This document shows, in pieces, positions 9,995 through 19,097 of a stretch of DNA of 64,000 nt; position 1 is the first letter of the stretch, and the number at the start of each line of letters is the position of its first letter. The notes under the pieces are model-generated. The model did not search any database and was not told the origin of the DNA. It was given only the letters and a program-made list of their open reading frames with translations. The position numbers and the translations under genes were made by a program. Origin of the DNA: Enterobacter cloacae complex sp. R_G8 (GTDB taxonomy: Bacteria; Pseudomonadota; Gammaproteobacteria; Enterobacterales; Enterobacteriaceae); NCBI RefSeq assembly GCF_024599795.1, contig NZ_CP102246.1:4402001-4466000 (forward strand), read 5' to 3'.

Positions 9995-10309
9995 CAGCAA
10001 TATCGCTTCCAGCCACTGACGCAGCTCAACTGGCGCAGACTTCAGGCTGTTTGAACCGCGGGTGATCGTCGCGATACCCGCGCCCAGCTCGTTTTTGAGC
10101 TCACGCTGGCTCATCTCACCGCGCAGTAACTCTTCGATGATTCGCACGCGCGTTCCCAGCGCCTCACGTTCGTCTGGCGTCAGCATCAGTTGCAGCAGGG
10201 GTAAATGCAGATCCTGGTCGTAAGACTGGCGAAGCAACTCCACAAAACGAAGCCACTCCTGATGACGTTGTTCGGCCAGTGCCGAGGAATACGGGGAATG
10301 CTGGGTCAT
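9980..10309 (-). CDS. trpR: Trp operon repressor
   Basis: Tryptophan-activated repressor of trp, aroH and its own gene. From the ATG at 10309 the protein has 109 residues beginning [19 protein letters not shown], aligning with E. coli TrpR; an upstream in-frame extension exists but has no counterpart. The helix-turn-helix segment ([20 protein letters not shown]) is intact. The last residues, KNAG, are encoded by the REP element and differ from the E. coli end. A perfect trp operator lies just upstream, so it is self-regulated. Confidence 0.96.
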   Translation of the reverse strand: MTQHSPYSSALAEQRHQEWLRFVELLRQSYDQDLHLPLLQLMLTPDEREALGTRVRIIEELLRGEMSQRELKNELGAGIATITRGSNSLKSAPVELRQWLEAILLKNAG

Positions 10310-10323
10310 GTTATGCTGCCTCT

Positions 10324-10343
10324 TGTACTCATTAACGAGTACA
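10324..10343. promoter_or_regulatory. trp operator upstream of trpR
   Basis: TGTACTCATTAACGAGTACA: 7-bp arms (TGTACTC/GAGTACA) around a 6-base centre, close to the TrpR consensus that contains GTACTAGTTAACTAGTAC. Located 15 bp before the trpR start, consistent with autorepression. Confidence 0.9.
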
Positions 10344-10364
10344 GCATAACACAACCCATCCCGA

Positions 10365-12302
10365 TCAGTAACGTCTCTGCCACTCCGCGTCGCTCATCAG
10401 GGTATCTTTTTGCCCCATGAAGTAACGGTAGTAGGCATCATACGCCAGCACGTTCTTCACGTAGCCACGCGTTTCTGAGAACGGAATGCTCTCGACAAAC
10501 GCCACGGCGTCGATGCGTCCGGCACTGTTACCCAGCCAGGTACGCACGCGCCCTGGGCCCGCGTTATACGCCGCAGAGGCGAAAATGCGGTTGTTACCAA
10601 ACTGCTGATAGACGTACTGCAGATAGCTGGTACCAATGTTGATGTTGGTATCCGGATCCAGCAGCTGTGATGGACTGCTGTATCCCGGGATATTAAACAT
10701 CTTCACCGTATGCGTCGCCGTGCCCGGCATAATCTGCATCAGGCCGCTGGCCCCTACCGGGGAACGGACTTTCGGGTTCCAGGCGCTCTCCTGACGGGCA
10801 ATCGCCATGGCATAACTTTGCGGAATATCTTTGCCGCTGGTGTAGCGATCGAACAGATCTTTGTAGGCCAGCGGGAAACGTTCTTCGAGATGATCCCACA
10901 GCTTGCCAGCGATCGTCGCCTGAACGCTCAGATCCCACCAGTGGTTATCAAAGGCGTAGCGCGCAAGCTGGGCTTTTTCATCCGTCGTGCGGCTGGTCAC
11001 CAGATTCGCCCACTCGCTACGGGCGGTATTGTCCATATTCCAGTACATCAGCTCGCGCACGCGCGCCATTTCTGGCCCCTGGGTCAACGCCGGGCTGGCG
11101 TTCGCCGGTGCTTTATCAATGCGGAAGGTGTACTCCTCACCCAGACGCTGCGCGGCCGCCATCGGGTAGAAGCCACGCTGCTGCATCAGCGCGTGGAGGA
11201 TCTCTTTGGCTTCATCATCGCGTCCCCGCTCCATCAGCAGGTCCGCCTGCCAGTAGCGCCATTCGTCTTTCTCTTTGGCCTCCATCGGCAGACGCGCCAG
11301 CCAGGTATTGAGGCCTTTTCGATCGCCGGTCCCCAACGCCATGCGCACGCGGCGTTCCACCAGCGACGTGGAGCTGGAGCGCATAATGGCATCGTCCCGC
11401 CAGCGGGCCTGTTCGTCGGTCACGTCCGAGCCCATCAGTCGCCACGCCACGATGTCGCGCAGTTCCTGGGTTTGCTCTTCATTGAGCTGCTGGGCCTGCA
11501 CCAGCTGCGGGATCATCAGCCGCGCGTTTTCAACATCGTCACGCGCCACGCTGGCAAAGGCCACCGCCGCCATCTGACGGGTAAAATCGGTCGCTCCCGT
11601 GCTGCGGGCAAAGGTCAGAACGCTGTTGGGATCGTTTGCCAGCGACATCACGGCGGTCGAAATGGTCTGGTAATCCGACGGCATTTGCCCCGCCAGGGCG
11701 GTCACCAGACGCGTGTTCCCGGCTTTCATCGCCAGACGAATTCGCTCAAGGTAAGCCAGCGGATCCTGTTTACCGGAAGCACGCCAGGCGCCAAAGAGCG
11801 AATCACAGGCGTTCGGCTGGCTTTTCCCGGTCAGCCACAGATCTTTTGCCCCGGCCCAGGCCTCCTCCTGCTGACCGGTGACCCATTTCGCATAGTAATA
11901 ATTACACTGGGCTTCTGTGGTGTTCGGCTTGTCAGGGCTAAAAGCCAGCAGCCCGCGCCAGTCTTCACGACGCGCCAGCTCGTTTACAAAACGAGACTGC
12001 AGGTTCCGGGCGGGCGGCAGGGTCGGGTTCGCCTGAATGAAGTTATTCACGGTGACCGTGGGTTGATTCATGAGATCGTCAGTAATCTGGCGATACTCCA
12101 GATAGGGGTAGAGTGGATAGTCCTTCAGCGTCGGCATCAGCGCCTGCACGGTATCCATCTGTTTGTTGTCCCACGCCTGTTTAATCTGGGCGTAGCGGTT
12201 ACGTTGTTCATCCAGTGAATCGGCATGCACCGCCTGGCTTACCGCCATTACGCATACGCTGGCCGCCAGCAGACGCCAGACCACCCGTTTGGCTTTTTCC
12301 AC
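10365..12302 (-). CDS. slt: Soluble lytic murein transglycosylase Slt70
   Basis: Periplasmic exo-muramidase that cleaves the MurNAc-GlcNAc bond of peptidoglycan with formation of 1,6-anhydro ends. The 645 residues match E. coli Slt. The start is GTG at 12302. A signal peptide ends near residue 27 (AVHA|DSL). The long alpha-superhelical region is followed by the C-terminal SLT domain with catalytic Glu in [11 protein letters not shown] and the GLMQIMP motif. It is divergent from ettA, while trpR lies just past its stop on the same strand. Confidence 0.97.
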   Translation of the reverse strand: MEKAKRVVWRLLAASVCVMAVSQAVHADSLDEQRNRYAQIKQAWDNKQMDTVQALMPTLKDYPLYPYLEYRQITDDLMNQPTVTVNNFIQANPTLPPARNLQSRFVNELARREDWRGLLAFSPDKPNTTEAQCNYYYAKWVTGQQEEAWAGAKDLWLTGKSQPNACDSLFGAWRASGKQDPLAYLERIRLAMKAGNTRLVTALAGQMPSDYQTISTAVMSLANDPNSVLTFARSTGATDFTRQMAAVAFASVARDDVENARLMIPQLVQAQQLNEEQTQELRDIVAWRLMGSDVTDEQARWRDDAIMRSSSTSLVERRVRMALGTGDRKGLNTWLARLPMEAKEKDEWRYWQADLLMERGRDDEAKEILHALMQQRGFYPMAAAQRLGEEYTFRIDKAPANASPALTQGPEMARVRELMYWNMDNTARSEWANLVTSRTTDEKAQLARYAFDNHWWDLSVQATIAGKLWDHLEERFPLAYKDLFDRYTSGKDIPQSYAMAIARQESAWNPKVRSPVGASGLMQIMPGTATHTVKMFNIPGYSSPSQLLDPDTNINIGTSYLQYVYQQFGNNRIFASAAYNAGPGRVRTWLGNSAGRIDAVAFVESIPFSETRGYVKNVLAYDAYYRYFMGQKDTLMSDAEWQRRY

Positions 12303-12529
12303 AAGCTCTTCCTCATTGTTTTTTCGTCAATTGCAGCGTCTTGCCACGTCAAAGTCTAATTAACTTATGCTAACCAGGCATCCCGGAACGCGCCACGTTA
12401 CGGACACTTTTTTACCTTTCCTGCGCGTTTTAACACTCCCGACGTTCCTGGCTGGGATTAGGGCGGGAAAAAGGCTACACTTCGAGGCTGAAATTCCTTT
12501 TCATCACGATAAAAGAGGCGAAGTCCAAC
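12303..12529. promoter_or_regulatory. slt/ettA divergent promoter region
   Basis: A 227-bp gap between divergent genes. No repeat, operator or small gene could be recognised; it should contain both promoters. Confidence 0.45.
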
Positions 12530-14197
12530 GTGGCTCAATTCGTTTATACCATGCATCGTGTCGGCAAAGTGGTACCGCCGAAACGTCATATTCTTAAAAA
12601 TATCTCGCTGAGCTTCTTCCCGGGCGCAAAAATCGGTGTTCTGGGCCTCAACGGTGCCGGTAAGTCCACCCTGCTGCGCATCATGGCCGGCATCGATACA
12701 GACATCGAAGGTGAAGCCCGTCCGCAGCCTGGCATCAAAATTGGCTACCTGCCGCAGGAACCTCAGCTGAACCCTGAACACACCGTTCGTGAATCTGTTG
12801 AAGAAGCAGTATCCGAAGTGGTTAACGCGCTGAAAGGTCTGGATGAAGTGTATGCTAAATACGCCGAGCCAGATGCGGACTTCGATAAACTGGCCGCTCA
12901 GCAAGGCAAATTTGAAGAGATTATCCAGGCGCACGACGGTCACAACCTGAACGTGCAGCTGGAGCGCGCCGCTGACGCCCTGCGTCTGCCGGACTGGGAT
13001 GCGAAAATCGCCAACCTCTCCGGTGGTGAGCGTCGCCGCGTGGCGCTGTGCCGTCTGCTGCTGGAAAAGCCAGACATGCTGCTGCTCGACGAACCGACTA
13101 ACCACCTGGATGCAGAGTCCGTGGCGTGGCTGGAACGCTTCCTGCACGACTTCGAAGGCACCGTGGTGGCGATCACCCACGACCGTTACTTCCTCGACAA
13201 CGTGGCGGGCTGGATCCTGGAGCTGGACCGCGGTGAGGGTATTCCATGGGAAGGCAACTACTCTTCCTGGCTGGAGCAGAAAGATCAGCGTCTGGCGCAG
13301 GAAGCCTCTGCTGAAGCAGCACGCCGTAAGTCTATTGAGAAAGAGCTGGAGTGGGTACGTCAGGGCACGAAAGGCCGTCAGTCGAAGGGCAAAGCCCGTC
13401 TGGCACGCTTTGAAGAGCTGAACAACACCGAATACCAGAAACGTAACGAAACCAACGAACTGTTTATTCCACCTGGCGCGCGTCTGGGGGATAAAGTGGT
13501 CGAAGTCAGCAACCTGCGTAAATCTTACGGTGACCGCGTGCTGATCGACGACCTCTCCTTCTCCGTACCGAAGGGTGCCATCGTCGGTATCATCGGTCCG
13601 AACGGCGCGGGTAAATCCACCCTGTTCCGTATGATGTCTGGTCAGGAGCAGCCTGACAGCGGCTCTATTACCCTGGGTGAGACGGTGAAGCTGGCGTCCG
13701 TTGACCAGTTCCGTGACGCAATGGATAACAGCAAAACCGTGTGGGAAGAAGTCTCCGGCGGTCTGGATATCATGCGTATCGGTAACACCGAAATGCCAAG
13801 CCGCGCCTATGTTGGTCGCTTTAACTTCAAAGGCACCGATCAGGGTAAACGCGTCGGCGAGTTGTCCGGTGGTGAGCGTGGTCGTCTGCATCTGGCGAAA
13901 CTGCTGCAGGTTGGCGGTAACGTTCTGCTGCTCGATGAACCAACAAACGACCTCGACATCGAAACCCTGCGCGCGCTGGAAAACGCCCTGCTGGAGTTCC
14001 CGGGCTGCGCGATGGTTATCTCGCACGACCGTTGGTTCCTGGACCGTATCGCCACCCACATTCTGGATTACCAGGATGAAGGGAAAGTGGAGTTCTTCGA
14101 AGGTAACTTCACCGAATACGAAGAGTACAAGAAACGCACGCTGGGCGCCGACGCGCTGGAGCCGAAGCGTATTAAGTACAAGCGTATCGCGAAATAA
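12530..14197 (+). CDS. ettA: Energy-dependent translational throttle protein EttA
   Basis: ABC-F protein that binds the ribosomal E site and gates entry into elongation according to the ATP/ADP ratio. The 555 residues equal E. coli EttA. The start is GTG at 12530. Two ABC domains are visible: Walker A GLNGAGKST (39–47) with LSGGERRRVA and LLLDEPTNHLD, then IGPNGAGKST with LSGGERGRLH and LLLDEPTNDLD. The linker between them carries the basic KGRQSKGKARLARF stretch. There are no membrane segments. A terminator follows. Confidence 0.98.
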   Translation: MAQFVYTMHRVGKVVPPKRHILKNISLSFFPGAKIGVLGLNGAGKSTLLRIMAGIDTDIEGEARPQPGIKIGYLPQEPQLNPEHTVRESVEEAVSEVVNALKGLDEVYAKYAEPDADFDKLAAQQGKFEEIIQAHDGHNLNVQLERAADALRLPDWDAKIANLSGGERRRVALCRLLLEKPDMLLLDEPTNHLDAESVAWLERFLHDFEGTVVAITHDRYFLDNVAGWILELDRGEGIPWEGNYSSWLEQKDQRLAQEASAEAARRKSIEKELEWVRQGTKGRQSKGKARLARFEELNNTEYQKRNETNELFIPPGARLGDKVVEVSNLRKSYGDRVLIDDLSFSVPKGAIVGIIGPNGAGKSTLFRMMSGQEQPDSGSITLGETVKLASVDQFRDAMDNSKTVWEEVSGGLDIMRIGNTEMPSRAYVGRFNFKGTDQGKRVGELSGGERGRLHLAKLLQVGGNVLLLDEPTNDLDIETLRALENALLEFPGCAMVISHDRWFLDRIATHILDYQDEGKVEFFEGNFTEYEEYKKRTLGADALEPKRIKYKRIAK

Positions 14198-14202
14198 AAG
14201 TA

Positions 14203-14230
14203 AAACGGCAACTTCGGTTGCCGTTTTTTA
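14203..14230 (+). terminator. ettA terminator
   Basis: AAACGGCAAC, TTCG loop, GTTGCCGTTT then TTTA: a perfect stem-loop with T run just after the ettA stop. Confidence 0.9.
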
Positions 14231-14238
14231 TATTTGTT

Positions 14239-14284
14239 CCCTCTCCCCGTGGGAAAGGGTCAGGGTGAGGGCATCAGGCCGCAC
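14239..14284. repeat. Dispersed C-rich/G-rich hairpin repeat, copy 1
   Basis: A 46-bp unit: CCCTCTCCCC stem pairing with GGGAAAGGG, then CAGGGTGAGGG and GCATCAGGCCGCAC. A copy at 22696–22741 differs at only about three positions. Lies between ettA and the convergent LysR gene. Confidence 0.8.
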
Positions 14285-14288
14285 ATAA

Positions 14289-15188
14289 TCACCCACCCAC
14301 GTAAAATCGCTTAACCTCATCAAACTGCATCGCAAAGTCGATATAGCTCATCAGCGCGGGCGAGTTAAGCTTACGGCTCGGATAGGCCAGCCACAGGTCG
14401 TTTCCTTCGACGTTCCACGCCGGCAGTACCTGCACCAGTGCCCCTTTTTCGATCTTATCTTCCAGTAGAAATGCGGGCAGCAAAGTGATCCCCGCGCCAG
14501 CAACCGCGCACTCACGGGCATACACCAGATTATCCGTCATATGTGCGTTATCCGGCAGATAGCGGTAATCCTCGCTCTCGCTTTGCAGCAGCCATTCAGA
14601 CCAGGCCTTATGGGTTATACAGCGGTGCTCCACCAGCTGACGGGGATGGTTCAGTGGCTCCCGCCGCGCCAGATAATCTGGCGAAGCCAGCATATAGCGC
14701 GGGCAGTGACCAATCATGCGACCTATCAGCGAGGAGTCTTGCGGTTTACCGGTACGCAGCGCGACGTCAAAGCCAGACTCCACCAGATCGAGCACGTCGT
14801 CAGAAATCGAGACATCCAGCGAAACGTCAGGATAGCGGAGCTGAAACTCGGCATTCAGGTGTGCCAGTAATGTCGCGCCAATCCCTGCCGGGCAGGTGAT
14901 GCGAAGCCGTCCGCTGGGGTTTTCTCGCAGTCGCTGAATGGCATATTCCGCCCTTTCGCTGGCCGCCAGCATCTCGCGACAATGCACCAGATAGTGCTCC
15001 CCCGCAAAGGTCAGATTCAGCCTGCGCGTGGTGCGATTTAGCAGGCGGATCCCCACCTGCTGCTCAAGCTGGCTAATCCGCTGGCTAACGCTGGATTTCG
15101 GCAAGTCAGCCTTCTGCGCTGCAGCAGTAAAGCTCCCCATCTCGGCCACCAGCGCAAACAGCGCCATATCCTGAAGCTGTTTAAACAT
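14289..15188 (-). CDS. LysR family transcriptional regulator
   Basis: A 299-residue LysR-type regulator: helix-turn-helix in residues 1–62 (GSFTAAAQKADLPKSSVSQRI) and a substrate-binding effector domain. It belongs to the large group with RLLNRTTRRLNLT after the HTH. It is divergent from a zinc-type alcohol dehydrogenase gene, which it very likely controls. The pair sits between ettA and nadR, which are neighbours in E. coli, so it is an accessory insertion. The inducer is unknown. Confidence 0.9.
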   Translation of the reverse strand: MFKQLQDMALFALVAEMGSFTAAAQKADLPKSSVSQRISQLEQQVGIRLLNRTTRRLNLTFAGEHYLVHCREMLAASERAEYAIQRLRENPSGRLRITCPAGIGATLLAHLNAEFQLRYPDVSLDVSISDDVLDLVESGFDVALRTGKPQDSSLIGRMIGHCPRYMLASPDYLARREPLNHPRQLVEHRCITHKAWSEWLLQSESEDYRYLPDNAHMTDNLVYARECAVAGAGITLLPAFLLEDKIEKGALVQVLPAWNVEGNDLWLAYPSRKLNSPALMSYIDFAMQFDEVKRFYVGG

Positions 15189-15191
15189 GAT

Positions 15192-15265
15192 TGTTCATCC
15201 TGTACGAACACTTCGTTCTTGATTGTCCATCTTATCACGCGCATGGCCACTTAATAGACTAGTCT
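15192..15265. promoter_or_regulatory. LysR/dehydrogenase divergent control region
   Basis: The 108-bp gap holds an inverted repeat TGTTC-N9-GAACA (15192–15210) and a perfect 10-bp palindrome AGACTAGTCT (15256–15265). Either could be the LysR site; the pattern is seen, the role is inferred. Confidence 0.5.
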
Positions 15266-15296
15266 CAACAAAACGCATTCCATTGAGGAGTTCACC

Positions 15297-16298
15297 ATGT
15301 CAGTTAAAGCCATTGCCGTTAACCCAGAAAATCCCGCTGCTTTCATTGAAATTTCCCAACCCATGCCGCAGCCTGGCGAGCACGATCTGTTGGTGGAAGT
15401 GAAGGCCGTCTCAATTAACCCGGTTGATACTAAAGTCCACGCGAGTATTGCTAAAAATGGCCTCAAGGATCCGCGCATTCTCGGCTGGGATGCCAGCGGG
15501 ATCGTCAAAGCGGTTGGGGCAAGCGTCACCGGCTTCAAACCGGGCGACGAAGTATGGTACGCGGGCGACATTACCCGTCCGGGCAGTAATGCCACGCACC
15601 AGCTGATTGATGCACGCATTGTCGGACACAAACCGACAAGCCTTGGCTGGGATGCTGCCGCCGCATTGCCGCTGACCGCGCTCACCGCCTGGGAAGGGTT
15701 GTTTGAGCGCCTGAACATTCAGGATGCCGGATCGGACAAAACGCTGCTGATCATCGGCGGTGCCGGCGGCGTGGGCTCCCTGGCGATCCCGTTTGCAAAA
15801 CACAACAGCAAGGTCAGGGTCATCGCCACCGCGTCGCGGGAAGATTCTGCCCGGTGGTGTCGCGATCGCGGCGCGGATCTGGTGGTGAATTATCGCGATC
15901 TGCAAGGTGAACTGGCCAAAGAGGGCATCACCTTTGTGGATTACATTTTCATCCTCAATGATACCGATGGCCACTGGGATGCGGCCAGCGAACTGATTGC
16001 ACCGCAGGGGCATATCTGCTCCATCGTCGAAAATGCGCATCCGCTGAACCAGGACAAGCTGAAATCCAAATCCGCCGCCCTGCACTGGGAATTTATGTAC
16101 ACCCGCAGCATGTACCAGACTGCCGATATGGCGCGTCAGGGTGAGATCTTAAACGAGGTGGCGAAGCTGGTGGATAACGGCGTGGTGGAAAGCTCGCTCA
16201 GCGAAACGCTGCACGGGCTGAGCGTGGAAAGCATTACCGAGGCGCACCGCAAAGTGCTGGACGGGCATATGCGCGGGAAAGTGGTGGTTGCGTTCTGA
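15297..16298 (+). CDS. Zinc-type alcohol dehydrogenase-like oxidoreductase
   Basis: Medium-chain dehydrogenase/reductase of 333 residues. It has an N-terminal GroES-like part (EVKAVSINPVDTKV) and an NAD(P)-binding Rossmann loop GGAGGVG at 154–160. The cysteines that bind zinc in true alcohol dehydrogenases are not evident, so it is closer to the quinone-oxidoreductase-like branch despite the family name. Ribosome-binding site TTGAGGAG precedes ATG 15297. Divergent from its likely LysR regulator; substrate unknown. Confidence 0.88.
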   Translation: MSVKAIAVNPENPAAFIEISQPMPQPGEHDLLVEVKAVSINPVDTKVHASIAKNGLKDPRILGWDASGIVKAVGASVTGFKPGDEVWYAGDITRPGSNATHQLIDARIVGHKPTSLGWDAAAALPLTALTAWEGLFERLNIQDAGSDKTLLIIGGAGGVGSLAIPFAKHNSKVRVIATASREDSARWCRDRGADLVVNYRDLQGELAKEGITFVDYIFILNDTDGHWDAASELIAPQGHICSIVENAHPLNQDKLKSKSAALHWEFMYTRSMYQTADMARQGEILNEVAKLVDNGVVESSLSETLHGLSVESITEAHRKVLDGHMRGKVVVAF

Positions 16299-16310
16299 GT
16301 GGCCTGATTT

Positions 16311-16355
16311 CCTCACCCCGGCCCTCTCCCAAAGGGAGAGGGTTAGGGTGAGGGG
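16311..16355. repeat. Dispersed C-rich/G-rich hairpin repeat, copy 2
   Basis: CCTCACCCCGGCCCTCTCCC, a two-base loop, then GGGAGAGGG and TTAGGGTGAGGGG: a long near-perfect palindrome between convergent genes. It may also act as a terminator. Confidence 0.8.
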
Positions 16356-16368
16356 CAAGCCTGCGAAT

Positions 16369-17601
16369 TTACCCCTGCTCCCCCATCATCTCCTTCACCA
16401 GCTCGACGCAGCGCAGGAAACGGGTGTCGTAATCTGACGCTTCAACGTGGACAAACTCCACGTTGTTCTCGTGAAGCATCTCCACCAGCATCGTCTGGAA
16501 CTCTTTTCTGTCCACAGAGCTGCCAAGACTGCGCATCCCATCGGCTACCCACGGGGTGTTGTTTTCCAGCAGGATCACCAGGTCGAAGCGATATTCATCG
16601 ATCAGCGCCTGTACGAACGGGTGTTCGCGCCCTTCATACTTCTTACAGAAAGCTTGTGTGGTGACAAAATCGGTGTCGATGAAGGCCACTTTATTGGCAT
16701 ATTTCACCGCGAAATCAATGTACTGCGCATGACCGAGCGCGATTTTATCGTAATCAGAATACTGAAGCGCCATCTCGTCTCCCCCCAGATGGGAAAAGAC
16801 ATAATCACGTCCGTATTCCCACGCGCTGGTGGTATTGAAGATATTCGCCAGCTTGTTGACCAGCGTCGATTTCCCGCTTGATTCGCCACCCAGAATCGCA
16901 ACTGTGCGCACAAAGAACGGCTTCACTTCGGTCGGGATGTAATCCCAGTAGCGGAACGGGTTTTCGCGGATCTGCGCCCCGCTGATGTTCATAAACGTAC
17001 GCTTCGGATCGATCAGCACGGTTTCAATGCCCAGATGCTCGCGGAACTGCGGCGCGTCGGACTCTTCAGAGGTGTAGATCCAGTTGGGCGCAATGCCCTT
17101 CTCTTCCATAAACGCTTTAATGCCGTTGCTCCACACGTCCCAGCCGTGTGGATACGGCTCCATGCCCTCTTCATTAAAGGCATGAATGCGAATATTTTTC
17201 TGATATTTGAAGGTCTGAAGCAGCCAGCGCAGGCGATCGGGCACCGTCGGCTGCTGCGACATGGCGCTGTCTTCAAACAGCTGGCGGTCACGGGTTTCGT
17301 CGTACCCCATGATGATGTGCAGCTCGTCGACCTGGCTACAGGCACGCTGGATCAGGTAGATATGGCCGGTATGCAGCGGATAAAACTTACCAAACACCAC
17401 GCCGATATTCTTTTGCATACGCGGGAATTCAAGCCCCAGAAAGCGATGTAACGCTTCCAGCTTTTGCGCGCTGGGGCTTTTGATTTTGGCGTTCAGCAAC
17501 TGGCTAAGATAGCCTTTCGTCATGCCGCTGGCGTCAGCCACCTGCTGTAGCGTGCAGCCTTTCTGACGGATTGCGGTCTTGATGTAGTCAAATGATGACA
17601 T
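16369..17601 (-). CDS. nadR: NadR: NAD repressor, NMN adenylyltransferase and nicotinamide riboside kinase
   Basis: Three-function protein of 410 residues, same as E. coli. Residues 1–60 are a helix-turn-helix that represses NAD synthesis genes. The nucleotidyltransferase domain starts near 65 with VVFGKFYPLHTGH (G71–H80). The C-terminal kinase domain has the P-loop GGESSGKST at 238–246. It follows radA after 35 bp on the same strand, so serB-radA-nadR probably form one transcription unit as in E. coli. Confidence 0.97.
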   Translation of the reverse strand: MSSFDYIKTAIRQKGCTLQQVADASGMTKGYLSQLLNAKIKSPSAQKLEALHRFLGLEFPRMQKNIGVVFGKFYPLHTGHIYLIQRACSQVDELHIIMGYDETRDRQLFEDSAMSQQPTVPDRLRWLLQTFKYQKNIRIHAFNEEGMEPYPHGWDVWSNGIKAFMEEKGIAPNWIYTSEESDAPQFREHLGIETVLIDPKRTFMNISGAQIRENPFRYWDYIPTEVKPFFVRTVAILGGESSGKSTLVNKLANIFNTTSAWEYGRDYVFSHLGGDEMALQYSDYDKIALGHAQYIDFAVKYANKVAFIDTDFVTTQAFCKKYEGREHPFVQALIDEYRFDLVILLENNTPWVADGMRSLGSSVDRKEFQTMLVEMLHENNVEFVHVEASDYDTRFLRCVELVKEMMGEQG

Positions 17602-17636
17602 AAATTACGGTGCCTCCTGCAAAATCGAATACGTAA

Positions 17637-19022
17637 TTATAAGTCGTCAAAGACATTTAACGCATCTGCGAGTTTTTTAACGCCAAATACCTGCATCCCT
17701 TCGGGGATCTTCTTTGGCACGTTGGCCGCCGGTACAATCGCCCGGCGGAAGCCATGTTTCGCCGCCTCGGAGATGCGCTCCTGGCCGCTGGGCACCGGGC
17801 GGATCTCCCCGGCCAGCCCCACTTCGCCGAAGACCACCAGATCCTGCGGCAGCGGCCTGTCGCGAAGACTGGAAACCATCGCCAGCAGCAGCGCCAGATC
17901 GGCACTGGTCTCTGAAACTTTCACGCCCCCCACCACGTTGACGAAGACGTCCTGATCCGCCATCTGCAGGCCGCCATGACGATGCAGCACCGCCAGCAGG
18001 ATTGCCAGGCGGTTCTGTTCCAGACCGACCGCCACGCGCCGCGGGTTGCCCATCATGGAGTGATCCACCAGCGCCTGAATTTCGACGAGCAGCGGACGCG
18101 TTCCCTCCCACAGCACCATCACCGAACTGCCGGAGGTGACTTCATCCCCCCGGCTCAGGAAGATGGCCGACGGGTTGCTGACTTCGCGCAGCCCCTGCTC
18201 GGTCATGGCAAATACGCCCAGTTCATTCACCGCACCAAAGCGGTTTTTGTGGCTGCGCAGGGTACGGAAGCGGGAGTCTGCGTCGCCGTCGAGCATGACG
18301 GAGCAGTCGATACAGTGCTCAAGCACTTTTGGCCCCGCCAGCGAGCCGTCTTTGGTGACGTGGCCGACCATCACGATCGCCACGCCGCGGGTTTTGGCAA
18401 AGCGCGTCAGATACGCGGCGGTCTCACGCACCTGCGCCACGCTGCCCGGCGAGGACTGGATATCCGCCATGTGCATCACCTGGATGGAGTCGATCACCAT
18501 CAGCTTCGGCTGCTCTTCTTCGGCAATCATGCAGATCTGCTCAATGCTGGTTTCCGACAGCATATTCAGATTGCCGGTAGGCAGCCCCAGACGGTGCGCG
18601 CGCATTGCCACCTGCTGCAGGGACTCTTCGCCGGTGACGTACAGGGTTTTCATCTGTTCCGCGAGCTTGCAAAGCGTTTGCAGCAGCAGGGTCGATTTAC
18701 CCGCCCCCGGGTTACCACCGATCAGGATCGCACTGCCCGGTACCACGCCGCCGCCAAGCACGCGGTCAAACTCTTTGAAGCCGGTGGAGAAGCGCGGTAA
18801 CGCTTCCAGACTGATGTCTGACAGTTTTTGGACTTTTGCCACACCGGCATTACCCGCATAGCCGCTCAGGCGTTCATTGCGGGCCACACTCGGCGAAGCC
18901 GCCACACCACGCACTTCGGTGATGGTGTTCCAGGCATGACAGGCGCTGCATTGCCCCTGCCAGCGCGGATAATCCGCACCACATTCATTACAGACAAATG
19001 CGCGTTTTGGGGCTTTAGCCAC
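17637..19022 (-). CDS. radA: DNA repair protein RadA
   Basis: RecA-like ATPase that drives branch migration in recombination. The protein has 461 residues and a GTG start at 19022 preceded by GAGGTAAACC. Visible are the N-terminal zinc finger (Cys11, Cys14, Cys25, Cys28), Walker A GGNPGAGKST, the KNRFG motif special to RadA, and the C-terminal Lon-like domain. It lies between serB and nadR as in E. coli. Confidence 0.97.
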   Translation of the reverse strand: MAKAPKRAFVCNECGADYPRWQGQCSACHAWNTITEVRGVAASPSVARNERLSGYAGNAGVAKVQKLSDISLEALPRFSTGFKEFDRVLGGGVVPGSAILIGGNPGAGKSTLLLQTLCKLAEQMKTLYVTGEESLQQVAMRAHRLGLPTGNLNMLSETSIEQICMIAEEEQPKLMVIDSIQVMHMADIQSSPGSVAQVRETAAYLTRFAKTRGVAIVMVGHVTKDGSLAGPKVLEHCIDCSVMLDGDADSRFRTLRSHKNRFGAVNELGVFAMTEQGLREVSNPSAIFLSRGDEVTSGSSVMVLWEGTRPLLVEIQALVDHSMMGNPRRVAVGLEQNRLAILLAVLHRHGGLQMADQDVFVNVVGGVKVSETSADLALLLAMVSSLRDRPLPQDLVVFGEVGLAGEIRPVPSGQERISEAAKHGFRRAIVPAANVPKKIPEGMQVFGVKKLADALNVFDDL

Positions 19023-19054
19023 GGTTTACCTCGTTATTTCAGTGCGGCCTGCGC

Positions 19055-19084
19055 GCCGGGTGGCGCTAACGCTTGCCCGGCCTG
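19055..19084. repeat. REP element between radA and serB
   Basis: GCCGGGTGGCGCTAACGC followed by TTGCCCGGCCTG: a REP-type imperfect palindrome filling most of the 75-bp spacer. Confidence 0.75.
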
Positions 19085-19097
19085 GAATCGCATACCG

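Noticed and set aside
10710..12218. 502-codon open frame antisense to slt
   Set aside because: Shadow of slt; composition rich in Arg/His/Gln and no start context.
12458..14059. 533-codon open frame antisense to ettA
   Set aside because: ettA is certain, and long antisense frames are common over highly expressed GC-rich genes with strong codon bias; no RBS or homology.
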